DNA of 64,000 nt from Cladocopium goreaui (lineage: Eukaryota > Sar > Dinophyceae > Suessiales > Symbiodiniaceae). Shown one piece after another: positions 36,735 through 47,200 of this stretch. Numbering within the stretch: the stretch's first letter is position 1; the number at the start of each line of letters is the position of its first letter. Below the pieces are notes generated by a model. That model did no database searches, was not told the origin of the DNA, and saw only the letters and a program-made list of their open reading frames with translations. A program made the translations under genes and the position numbers. The stretch lies in assembly GCA_947184155.2 (NCBI GenBank), contig CAMXCT020001036.1, forward strand, positions 65,001-129,000, given 5' to 3'.

Positions 36735-37370
36735 GAATTTACGAACCTGAAGTAAGCTCATTTAAAGGGATTAAATTGCCCTATACTTACAGTACTCACC
36801 ATCATTCCAGGCTTCGGTCACGACGTGAGGTTATGGTTATCTCACCACTCAAACTATGTGAAACTGCACCTTTTTTGAGCCCGGTACCAACAAAAAAACG
36901 ATGCAAATGTCAAACAAATGAACTAGCGAAATACCAAAAAATATCCAAAAACATGAAACAACAATTGTGAGAACTCGCTAAGCGGCATTAACACACAAAT
37001 CTTATTTTGAGGTCAGCAAGTGAAGGCATTATAATTTGCTTACATCCCCATCTTGATTGTTTGGTCATGGATTGAAACCCAATTTTCAATCCTTAACTTT
37101 TGATTAACATGTGTTTTAGGCTGTTGATAAAATGTGTGAATCATGATGTTCGGTTTGTTGATATCCCTCACAAGTATATCAAAAAATGCCAAGCACCTTG
37201 GTGTTTCGTTGTAGAATTGCCACTTTCGGGAGTAACGTAACAGCTCCGTTGAAAAAACTCTGAGCTACAAAAACGCTGTGGATTTGCTGATCCGGCTTTC
37301 CCGGGAACATGCAGAAAATCATCAGCAAATCCAGGTTTTTATTGTTATTGTTCTCCCATGATAAAACTCT
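36735..37370. other. No gene supported
   Basis: I see no repeats with clear borders and no convincing coding frame in this stretch. Confidence 0.35.
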
Positions 37371-37372
37371 CT

Positions 37373-37478
37373 GGTAAACATACAAAAAGTTATTCAACAT
37401 GGTCATAGAAATAGTTGATTTACCCAGCTATAAAATGCTGATTTTCCAGTTCGCAAACTGTAAGTTTACCAGAGAGTA
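37373..37478. mobile_element. Family A MITE with paired TA-replacement sites
   Basis: aactctctggtaaacatac to gtttaccagagagta. The right arm reads CCA-GTTC-GC-AAAC-TG where the consensus is CCA-TA-GC-TA-TG. Confidence 0.85.
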
Positions 37479-37670
37479 TCCCAATATTTTCCCATTCTCC
37501 ATACATTGGATGCTTCCAATCGAACCAAAAAAAAACCGTGGCCTCCGGCTGGAAACCACTCTGGTAGGCAACAGAGATCAATCTCTCCGCCTTCGAGATG
37601 GCTGTGCGTCCCGACTAAAAGGTGATCCCATGGTCCGATTTTCGGAGTTTTATTGAACACACAAGCTTTT

Positions 37671-37774
37671 TACCCTCTGGTAATTTAACGTAGCTATTGA
37701 AAATGACCATTAATAGTGGATTTTCCCATTAAAAATGGTGATTTTCAATAGCTATGTTAAATTACCAGAGGGTA
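37671..37774. mobile_element. Family A MITE
   Basis: taccctctggtaatttaacg to gttaaattaccagagggta. Confidence 0.92.
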
Positions 37775-37779
37775 ATGGT

Positions 37780-38300
37780 GTGGTTTTCTCATTTTTACTA
37801 GGGTTTTTCCATGGGTTTGAATGTCCTTTTTTCTTTTAAGTGGGTTTCTTAAAATAGTGGGTTCAGGAGTATTGTTTTTCTGAGATCTTTGGTTCTTGTT
37901 TCTTTACATAAAAACATTATAACATGCCTTGAGGGTGGTTTTTTCATAACCCTGGAAGGTAAGGATGACCCGGGGCGGAAACAACCAGGGTATCCAACAG
38001 CTGCGGAGTCAACCTCTTGCTGTCAGATAAATAAAGGATATGGGCATGGGTGTGTCTGAAAAGGGGCTATATCATATCCCCCCAAAATGCTATTGATATA
38101 ATAGAGAAAATGACATAAAATGACGATAAACCATTAGGTTTGGAGGCATTTTCAGAGAAACCCATATCATCAAAAATGAACTAGGTAACTAGGTCTCACT
38201 GCAAGAAATAGTTCTTAACCACCACATAACGACTGGACCCCAGTGGACAAAATGGGATCGAAATGTTGAACACATTGAAATACTTGCATTTGCTGATCCA
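37780..38300. other. No gene supported
   Basis: Featureless AT-rich DNA apart from a short GC-richer segment near 37970-38020. Confidence 0.35.
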
Positions 38301-38302
38301 GA

Positions 38303-38449
38303 TCAATGGGAATTTCAGGATCCTAAAATGGAGGTACTGTATCATATAAGGCCATATTTTGGGGGGATATTCCCTTACATAGGCCTGAACAATAGGCCTT
38401 ATATATGGAATCGGTACCTCCAATTTAGGTTCCTGGAATGGCCATTGAC
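38303..38449. mobile_element. Family C element
   Basis: tcaatgggaatttcaggatc to tcctggaatggccattga; nearly identical in its left half to the nested copy at 56899. Confidence 0.85.
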
Positions 38450-38663
38450 CAGAGCCCAGAAAATGGAAAAAAAAACTATGGATTCCCCATGGGTTGGTGG
38501 ATTTCCCGTTGGGAAAGTAAAAACATCACCTTAAAAAAACCAATGAATATGGGCATATCTCACCATTGCTTCTGGAGAAGAACAACACATGGTGAGTTCA
38601 GAAAAATAATGGAAGAGATCACCTTCATCGTGGATGCCTATTGGATATAACCAAGTATTAAGT

Positions 38664-38790
38664 ATACCCTTTGGCAATCAAAAATGGCAAGTGAAAACCA
38701 TAGTTTTAAGAATTTTTTTAAATGGGAAACACAGGAAAATAAGATGCATCTATAAATGCGGGATTATGTAAAAATTACCAGGTGTTTATG
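38664..38790. mobile_element. Family A MITE, decayed
   Basis: taccctttggcaatcaaaa to aaaattaccagg; the right terminus is lost. Confidence 0.45.
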
Positions 38791-38799
38791 CAACGGTGA

Positions 38800-39830
38800 T
38801 GAACCTGCGGAAATCCAACATGGTCTACCCGGTAGGACTCACTGCTGGCCATTGCTAAAATACAAGCGTCGATTTTGACAGGGTCAACCCTTTGTGCAAA
38901 TCTCATAAAATTGGATAAAGGCAAGTGTTATCAGAACCCCCCGTATGGAGTGAAGACCATGGCTTCCTGTATAATTTTTCACTTACATAATTCCATTGAT
39001 ATTCATTCTATTTTGTAATTATTGATCTTATCACCCATTGAATCATTGATGATTGGTTGAAACCTGCGGTAGGTTCTCATGGATATGGACACGCCAGTAT
39101 TTGTGGCTTGTTTTCCTCCGGAAACCGTGGGTTTTCCGTAGCCAAACACAGTTGGTTAGGAGACATAACAATCTTAGATACTATCAGATACCTATATGTT
39201 TAGATAAGTATGGTTTAAATTAGGTATGCTATAAATTGGTATATGAGTTTCCTATTCATATGGTCAGGACATATACCAAATTATCTTTAAAGGATTTGGG
39301 AGTGCTGCTTAGTATCCATCCAAGATTGACCCATGATGGTTTCCAGGCTGCCTCCCGCTGGGTTTTTTTACTGTTAGTTGGGGGAATGATAACCAGTTTT
39401 TTTTTGGTGAGAATAATGAGAAGGTATAATAGAATTGTGGTAAAGCATTGGAGTTTTTTTTTTCTCAATTTTATCATATATTATCAGCTAGAAACCAAAA
39501 CCATGAACCATAAATGGGTGAACACAAATAATGACCATGAACTGGGCTTGTCTGAGAATAGGATGCCCCCAAAATTGATGGTGTATGAATGCTTCTGATT
39601 AATTTCCCCAATTAAATTACCATGTTGGGGGCTATCCCAATTAAATTACCATGTTGGGGGCTATCCCCTATTTTCTGCCAACCCCCACTCAGATACTGTT
39701 TCGATAGATCCCATTAAATTGCCATTAAATCACCACTGTTCATCAGGAAATGATAGTTAATCGTTCCACTTGTAATAGCACCAAAAAGATAGAAAAGTAA
39801 ATTCCTACTAAAACAGTGCCGAATTGAACC
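38800..39830. other. No gene supported
   Basis: Includes a short tandem repeat of attaaattaccatgttggg (39612-39660). Open frames around 39236-39598 on both strands have no recognisable motif. Confidence 0.35.
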
Positions 39831-39834
39831 TTTT

Positions 39835-39957
39835 CTGGTTGATGGTATACCTACCCCTTCTGAAAAATGATGGAGCTTGTCAGTTGGGATGATTATTCCA
39901 TTCCCAACCAGATGGAAAGTCATTCAAAATTCCATGGTTCCAGTCACCACCAAGCAG
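39835..39957. mobile_element. Family B MITE
   Basis: ctggttgatggtatacctac to cagtcaccaccaagcag, followed by the ataataaca...accaacttagct flank shared with two other copies. Confidence 0.85.
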
Positions 39958-40040
39958 ATAATAACAATCGTATCTTACACTATTATCACATTATAGTTGT
40001 ACATAAACCAACTTAGCTAACGAACTGGGGGTATGATTGC

Positions 40041-40145
40041 TACCTTCTGGTAAACTAACATAGCTATTGAAAATGGCCATTTATAGTGGATTTTCCCATT
40101 AAAAATGGTGATTTTCCATGGCTATGTTAGTTTACCAGAGGATAT
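40041..40145. mobile_element. Family A MITE
   Basis: taccttctggtaaactaaca to gttagtttaccagaggata. Confidence 0.9.
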
Positions 40146-40299
40146 ACCGGCTATAAATGGATGAAGACACGTCCGCCGTCCCATCCGACCAACGTCCGCC
40201 TCCGAAGGGCTCAGAAAGTCTGGAAATTCGGCCACGGCTGGATCTGAGTGGAGCAGCCTGAAAAATTCAACGAAAGCCTGGATCTGGTTGGTTAATATA

Positions 40300-40470
40300 C
40301 TGTTAATGATTAATATATGGTGATTATATGGTGATTATATGGTGATTATATGGTGATTATATGGTTAATATACCATTTTACCATGGTATTATCTGGTATA
40401 CTGTTAATATACTGTTCATAATATACTGTTAATAATGGTTAATATTAATGGTGATTATATGGTTAATAAT
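40300..40470. repeat. (ATGGTGATTAT)n / tactgttaatat degenerate tandem repeat
   Basis: Four near-perfect tatggtgatta units at 40316-40362 followed by diverged ataatactgttaat units. Confidence 0.85.
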
Positions 40471-40483
40471 GGTTAAGAATAAT

Positions 40484-40610
40484 CTGGTCGGTGGTTGAGC
40501 CAACCCCTCTGAAAAATGATGGTTGGTGAGTTCGTCAGTTGGGATGATTATTCCATTCCCAACTGAATGGAAAGTCATAAAATTCCATGGTTCCAGTCAC
40601 CACCAACCAG
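40484..40610. mobile_element. Family B MITE
   Basis: ctggtcggtggttgagcca to cagtcaccaccaaccag. Confidence 0.85.
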
Positions 40611-40882
40611 CTGGAATTTCGAAAGGGTTGGTTCTGGGAAAAGCCACCAGTTCAATGGCTACAACTCACCACTGGGGGGATTTACCAAAGCCTCACTGGA
40701 AACATCGACGAAAGCATGGTCTTTACATCTTTTCCATGGCCAATATATGGTTAATATATGGTTTCATCCAGATTTTCCGGCGTCAAAGCTTTCCCTTAGA
40801 CCAATTCGTGGATGGACAAGCAGCAACCATGGCGAGACTGGAAAATCATCGAGTTCTGCCTTCCCATTTCTTCTAATAGCCC

Positions 40883-40992
40883 TATATGGCTATGGATCAA
40901 TACCTATTAATACCATTTTTAGTGGGATGAACATCCATTTACCAGCTATTTTGATGTTCACCAGGGGGATAGGGTTTTGACACATCCCCATA
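40883..40992. mobile_element. Family G element, inverted
   Basis: atatggctatggatcaatac to caaaaccctat-type end ...catccccatat; the reverse complement of the copy at 36062. Confidence 0.78.
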
Positions 40993-41165
40993 TGATGGAC
41001 CCCCAAAATTGACAAATCCAATATTGAACCAGGCTTTCTGGGGGATAATCATGGATAATCAATATGATGGGGAAGGGATTCAAGTTGAATTGAACCAGAT
41101 ACAATATCAATCAATATCATATCTGCTCTCCAAAAAACGAGAAACATGTTCACCTCCTATATAAT

Positions 41166-41278
41166 CTGGTTGGTGCTGTACCTACCCCTCTGAAAAAATT
41201 GAAAGTCAGTTGGGATGATCATTCCCAACTGAATGGAAAGTCATTCAAAATTCCATGGTTCCAGTCACCACCAACCAG
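41166..41278. mobile_element. Family B MITE
   Basis: ctggttggtgctgtacctac to cagtcaccaccaaccag; right flank ataataacaatagtt as at 39958. Confidence 0.87.
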
Positions 41279-41660
41279 ATAATAACAATAGTTAATAAGT
41301 ATCATACGCTATTGTTATTATAGTTATAAACCAACTTAGCTATAAACCAAAGTAGTGTTTCGTTTGATTTGAACATGACGGCGTCATGATTTAGATGATT
41401 TCCCAGCCACGTTTGACACCGCAGAGTATCACTTTTTGGGCCATAGCTTGGATGACTCACACTGTGGATGGTTCATACCTGCACTCGTTGGTAGATGCTT
41501 CATCCCTAAAAAAAATCCCATTGGTACAATGTTTAATATGTACCAATAGTTGCCAACTGGTGGATGTTTTCCATCCTCAGTATTTTCAGGTTTTACATTG
41601 TTTTACTATATATATATGGTTGGTGGTGCAATAATAACCATCTTGAAAAATATGAGTCAA

Positions 41661-41675
41661 TGGGAAGGATGACAT
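41661..41675. repeat. Target-site duplication, copy at LINE 3' end
   Basis: The sequence tgggaaggatgacat is the native interior of the family B MITE that starts at 41618. It is repeated exactly at 55546-55560 on the other side of the insert, so it marks the insertion point. Confidence 0.93.
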
Positions 41676-41760
41676 TTCATTTTTTCCTTTCCAGTTGCTG
41701 CAGGGGTGCCCCTGCTCGGTCATGCTCTTTGGCCTGGTGCTACTCTGTACAGAGGATGGT
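41676..41760 (-). other. LINE 3' UTR and A-rich tail
   Basis: About 85 bases between the ORF2 stop and the target duplication, ending GGAAAGGAAAAAATGAA on the minus strand. On the plus strand its complement reads ttttttcctttccag, a pyrimidine tract plus AG that could act as a cryptic splice acceptor. Confidence 0.8.
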
Positions 41761-42936
41761 TCAGCTGTAGTAATCAGGCTGAACGATGTCGTCCTCAACA
41801 AAATCATTCGCTACCAGGTCGGCAAACTCCGCGGGCATCTGCTGAGTTTGCGACACCGAAAAGGTGTGCTGTACAAAGTCTGCTACCGCCTGCGCAATGG
41901 CAATGTTGAGGCCTTGAGGATAGACCTTGCCCCTTGCGGTCTTAAAGGCTCCGTCCTCTTCTTGTCCCGCCAGTGCTTCGTGGGCTGATGGTCCATGACG
42001 GCATCGCCCCATGCATCCTGTGGTCAAGATCTTCTGCCGCAAAAGCGGCAAGCGCAGGTGTAGAATGGTGGTTGGCTTCTTGGCTCGGCATCCAAAAATG
42101 CACTGGTCAAAGCTCGTGATGCCAATCGCTTGAAGTGTTCGCAAAAGGCGCATGGCAGAGTTGGTCCAGACACTGGATGGATCCATAGCCTTTGCCCAGG
42201 TAGGGTATTGAGGGTGTTCTATGAACGCACAGCCCCCGGTCAAGGCCAGAACCAGCACCACATCGATGATGAACCGCATGAGCCTGGATCCAATCATCAC
42301 CTGTCTCCAAGCTTTCAGCGGGATATTGGGGATCCCATTCGGCCAACTGCCGGATCTGACTGGTGGGGGGCCCCCCTGCAAGAGTCGGGCAGCAGAGTAT
42401 GACTCGCAGGGGGGGCCCCCTCCGGCACCACAGACCTGTCCAGACTTGATGCGGTCCATCCACCATGTCAGCGAGGATGATGATGCTAAATCTCCCCTTT
42501 CCCTTTGTAGGCACATGTCCACTGAAAGCACAAACAGCTGGTGGCCTTGTGGGAAGACATGGTGGTCCAGCAGGTCATGGAGGTCGCCCCTTCTGCGGTA
42601 CCCGGAGAAGAAGTGCACAAAGACCTGTGTGCGAATGTGCAACCTGGCTGTCTCACGCGCCAGCCCTTTCAGTGAGAATCTGCCATCCCCTGCGTTCATT
42701 CCGGCTGCAGACTGAAAGACAAATGCTGGCAAGTCATCATCAAACAGGATGACGTGTGGCACCGGTGCCTCGTGCCTGGTAAGTGCATGACCTTGCAACT
42801 GCTCAAAGCCGGAGCCTGCGGTTGGGTTGCGCCGGCTCCATTTGCGGTGCATTTGTGCAGCATCTTGGGTCCCTGCGATGGGCAGGCAAGGTCCATGGAT
42901 CTTGCGTGCTGGGGCCAGAGCTTTGGCGCTCCCCAC
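41761..42936 (-). CDS. LINE ORF2 segment 4: DNA C5-methyltransferase-like C-terminal domain
   Basis: 391 codons from 42936 (GTG, internal after a frameshift) to a stop at 41761. Visible landmarks in order: VFVHFFSGYRRRGDL (105-119), which resembles a SAM-binding motif I; LSVD (137-140), an acidic residue at a motif II-like position; GGPPCESYSAAR (173-184, C177), close to the C5-methyltransferase PC loop; FIEHP (238-242), at the place of the ENV motif; and FGCRAKKPTTILHL (281-294), reminiscent of the late Q/R motif. Together they suggest a Rossmann methyltransferase relative. Cytosine methyltransferases captured by retrotransposons have been described in dinoflagellates. Activity is unproven, and no classic FxGxG is present. 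A G/C-rich inverted repeat lies inside the PPC region. Confidence 0.7.
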   Translation of the reverse strand: MGSAKALAPARKIHGPCLPIAGTQDAAQMHRKWSRRNPTAGSGFEQLQGHALTRHEAPVPHVILFDDDLPAFVFQSAAGMNAGDGRFSLKGLARETARLHIRTQVFVHFFSGYRRRGDLHDLLDHHVFPQGHQLFVLSVDMCLQRERGDLASSSSLTWWMDRIKSGQVCGAGGGPPCESYSAARLLQGGPPPVRSGSWPNGIPNIPLKAWRQVMIGSRLMRFIIDVVLVLALTGGCAFIEHPQYPTWAKAMDPSSVWTNSAMRLLRTLQAIGITSFDQCIFGCRAKKPTTILHLRLPLLRQKILTTGCMGRCRHGPSAHEALAGQEEDGAFKTARGKVYPQGLNIAIAQAVADFVQHTFSVSQTQQMPAEFADLVANDFVEDDIVQPDYYS

Positions 42937-44227
42937 CCCTGGGCACGCAGGGCAAGGGTGGTTTCGTGGTCAATGGCATCAAAGGCTACCACCTGTTCGT
43001 CGGACAGCGGTGGGAAGCATGCTTGCAAAGTGCGTAAGCACTCTGAGGCATCTCGGAGGTGCTCAATGAGCCGTTTGCGCGTGGCATATGTTTTGGCACA
43101 GGCATTGCAGGTTTGGTCCACTGCATAAAATTTGACCAAGCGGCGGTATCCATGTGCACGGCCGGAGTGCGTGGCGAGGGCTCGCTTGGAAGGAAAGGCC
43201 TTTTGGCACTGGTCGCAGACCCATGTTTCACCTTGGAGGGTCTGGGCGCAAGGCAGGCTGCCGCCCGCAGCGACGAATCTGGCTTGGAACGCTTTGAGCC
43301 ACACATGGTCTTCAGCCGTGGCCTGCCGAAAGCTGAGACATCCTTTGGCAGCCTTCTTGAGACGGCCATTCCAACTGGAATCCAAAGCCACATGCGTGAT
43401 CCATGCCAGAGTGTCGGAAGCATCTGTGGGTGCTCCTGGGACTTGATAGAACTGCAAAAACCAGGCAAAGGAAGACTTGCACAGGGCTAGCCAGCTGTGG
43501 GGCCACTCGGCAGCTTGCATCAGCAGATTCCACAGGGTTTGAGGGCAGTACGCTAGCAGGCGTTTGAGGTACCTCAACCTTGCAATATGCAGCTGGTCTG
43601 CCGGGGGTAGGATATGGGCCAAAGCAAACAGGTCTACCGTATCGACCTTGACTGGTGCAATCCCTTTAAGCATGGGCTTCGTCATCAGCCCCAAAGGTTT
43701 GCGGAGCTTCTGTTGCCAGGTGGCAATGTGGTCGTCGGTGACCCCAACCCACGTGTGGGCGTTGTAAACCATTCTGGACATGCTAAGTGACTGGAAGGCT
43801 GTTGTTTTGGCTTTGAGGCCGACGTGCCGCTTATGGTAGAAGGAGCGCGCCAGGCATCCCCAGCTTTGCAGGGCCAGGGAGGCCCGGTGTGCGATTTCTC
43901 GTTGATGGCTGCCTCCAACTTGCACCCAAGATCCTAGGTGTTTGTAGGAGTGTGCGACACGGAGATTGAAGGTGTGTCCTCCGTGCTGCCAAGTGAGCCA
44001 TTGGCCTGAATCGTGCAGCCGCTCCTTCAGGGCTTTGGAGCCTTTGCCAAGGATGTCCCATAAGACTTCGGTTTTGCCTTGTTGGAAATTCACATCCAGC
44101 CCTCTTGTCTTGGCAGCGGTGTGGAAGGATTCCACAACCAGTTTGATGAGACGTTCAACCTCTGGCAATGTCTCTGCATGGACTGCGACCGCCACATCAT
44201 CTACGAATGACACATCAAAGTAAGCAT
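42931..44227 (-). CDS. LINE ORF2 segment 3: RT catalytic FVDD motif, thumb/connection and two zinc fingers
   Basis: After the C7 frameshift the palm resumes with FDVSFVDDVAVAV (motif C; FVDD in place of the usual YADD), then NFQQGKTEV and HLGSWV typical of LINE RT motifs D/E. The C-terminal part carries a C2H2-type finger (C333-X2-C336-X12-H349-X4-H354, counting from 44213) and a second finger of CCHC type (C369, C372, H385, C392). Zinc fingers after RT are common in non-LTR elements and are thought to bind template or target nucleic acid. The correct frame leaves this ORF at ALRAQGW near 42936, where one G appears missing. The remaining open codons to 42696 are out of frame. Confidence 0.9.
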
Positions 44228-47200
44228 GGGGGGGATCTCTTCAGCTTCAGCAAATGAGCAGCAGTGTGTGGGGGCTCCGAGCCAGGTTGCCCCGGAGTTG
44301 TGCTGTACTTGGGCGTGCATGTCGTGCAGGACTAGGCGCATTATCAGGTTGAAAAGTTGGTCTCCCAATGGGTCGCCTGGCCTGGTCCCACGGGTCGTGT
44401 GGCAGACCCCTGGAACCCCATCAACTGTGAAGAAAGTGTTGTTCATGCAGTCCTGGATTAACTTTTCAGTATGGGGTGAGGCATTCAGAATGGCATGATC
44501 GGTTTGTGCCTGCTGCAACCACATGTCGATCAGGTGTGTGGGAACTCCCCAGCTGCGCAAGGCGTCTGCCACTGGCTGGGGGTCCAATGGATCTGCCAGG
44601 AGGGCTTGTCGCAACACAGAATAAAAGGCTGATTTCAAATCAAAGAAGACCACTGCTGATGGCAGTTTACGCCCCCTACACCAGAACTGGTGGGCTTCCA
44701 CCATGTGGTGGGCGATATCTGTGCCCATGGTCTTCCTGCCTCCAACCTGCAATAAGTCCATGCCCTCTGTCCATGGCCCTTCCAACTGACTGCGCAGCAT
44801 CCGGTGGTAGAGCTTGGATGTGTGGTCGGAAATATAGATAGCTCTATATGCGGCAGGGTCGGCCGTAGAGTCACGCCCTTTGTATAGGGGGACCAACTTG
44901 CCTCCCTTCCATGAGGAGGGTTCCTTCCCATGCGCCACGACTTTGGTAGTGAGGGCCGTGAACTGCTTGGAGAAGATGCTACCACCAGCCTTGAGGAGAC
45001 ATGGTGTGATGCCGTTGGGCCCTGGGGCCTTGCCTCTTTTCATCCTTGCTACGGCCGCTTGTAGATTCCAGTCGGAGGGAAAGGTCTCTACTTCTTGGAT
45101 GTCACGAGGCAGCATCGGCATGGATGCATCGGAGGTCCTGAGCGTTTCCCAGCTGACTCTGATGCCTGCTTCAATGTGCGCAAATTGGTGGAGCCAAAGC
45201 AGCTGTTGTTGGGCGTAGGAGGTAACCATCTCTCCCTGCGGGGTGCGCAACATGGGCAATGGCTTGGATTGCATGCGGGCTTTTTGTTTACGGCTGCCAA
45301 GTCTAGCCAAAATCCGGAACATTTGCTTGTGGTCCGCAAGTTGACCAGCTTCTTGAAGATGCACGAGAAGCTGGTCAAAGAAGACTTGCAAGTCAGCTGA
45401 GACCAGCCTTCTGACTGTGCGCTCGATAAGCTTGAGCTGTTCTTTGAAGTCAGGGTCGGTCATGATAGCCCATGCACGGCCACAGTCCAGGACGTGCCTC
45501 TTAAAGGCAATTGCATCGAGGGTAGGGGCGCTCAGGGTTGGGCGACGTCTTGCCCCCCGCTTCTTGGAAAAGAATTGCCTGGCCAACTGCTTGTACTGGG
45601 CTTCATAGAGCGTGCTATGTGCATCAGTTGCAACTTCCCACGGGGGGATTGGCAGGGTGGCGAGGGCATCTTGGAATTGCCTGCATCTGGTGGGGTCCAT
45701 TAGCGCGAATTCATCCCACGAGTGAGGTGGGGCAGCCTGGTGGGTGTGGATCCATCCATTCAAGGTGAGTACTGCCGGGATGTGATCCTCATGGGCAAAA
45801 GTTCCATCGTAAGATGTCCATGTTTCTGACTGAGACACCATCTCGAACAGGGCGCGACTGAGCAGGATATAATCCAGTCTCATGCGTTTGCCTGAGGAAT
45901 GCGTCCAGGTATACGAGGGTCCACGGTGGATGGCTTTGAAAGTGGACGGCACAAACATGGCTTGCTCACAAAGGAAGTCTTCAAAAATGAGGCTTTGGGG
46001 GGTGGTGGCGTCGGCATCGTGCTGCTGAAAGAAATCGGTAGTAGTGGAAGCTAATGTGGCGTTTGCATCTATGAGGACGCAGGTCATGTCGGTGGCGACA
46101 GCCTGTTGCCATATGGCTGTGGTCTGGGTCCACCATTGCTTGATGACATCGATCGGTGCAGTTGCGTCCCCAGTGGCCTTGCCCAAGCATGGTGCATGGA
46201 GTACCACGGCTGTCAGGCACAGTGCATCGTGCTCGATGCGCACGAAGAGCCTTCTGGGGTCGGCATGTGCAACTACGCAGGTGCAGTCGGCAAGCGTCAC
46301 CTTCCCTTGGGCAGTTGTGGTGAGAAGAGGCAAGGTACGGTGAAGCCACAGTTCACATCCAGACCTTTCTGCATTCTGCCCTGCGCCGCCTGATGACAGG
46401 ATCAAGTAGTGCTCTGCACGATATTGCCCTTGAGCCGTGCGGGTTTCCTGGAGCCCTGCAATATGAATGCCAGCAGTGTGCAGCTGGTGATCGAGTCGAG
46501 TTGTGCGAGCTCCTGTGCGCCTGCCTATCTCTGTCTGGCTGTCTGTTCGATCCAGGGCCAAGACATTGATTGTGGCTATGCGGCATCTAAAGTCCACTGG
46601 AATACGTTCCTGGGCACGGGAGGGCATTGGGAGTTCGACCTGGCGTTGTGAGGGAGCAAATTGCCACACTGTGTCTTGCACTGCATTAGGGAAACAGTGG
46701 CGCATGGATTGGGGCAAACTTTGCACCCAAGCCCACTCCAGGTCGTGCTGCTCACGGGCCAACTGGTGAAGGGCTCCAAAGTCGATGGGCGGGAATTGGT
46801 CAAGGGCCAGGAGGACATGTTTGGCAAGTGAATCAGCAAGATCATTCCAAGCATGTTTGGTGTGCCCTCTGACTTCCTGGAAATTCACATTGGGTGGTGA
46901 CCATGCGGCAAGTAGCCTGCAGAGCTGTGCCAGTCTTGGATTGGATACTGTATTGACTAGTTCCTGAGCGATCAAACGACTAAGCGACAGATCAGGATGG
47001 ACCAAGACAGGACAGTTGAACTGGAACTGGAGCACTGTGGCCAGGGCAGCTGCAAGTGCCGAAAGCTCTGCAGCAATGTTGTCCAGGGTAGAAGCTCCAA
47101 GCCAATGCTGATGGGCTGTACCTGTGATGACTGGGCCTGCCAGGGTGCCCAGCAGCCTTTGTGATGTGCCGTGATGGGCTACTAGTACAAGACTCCAACT

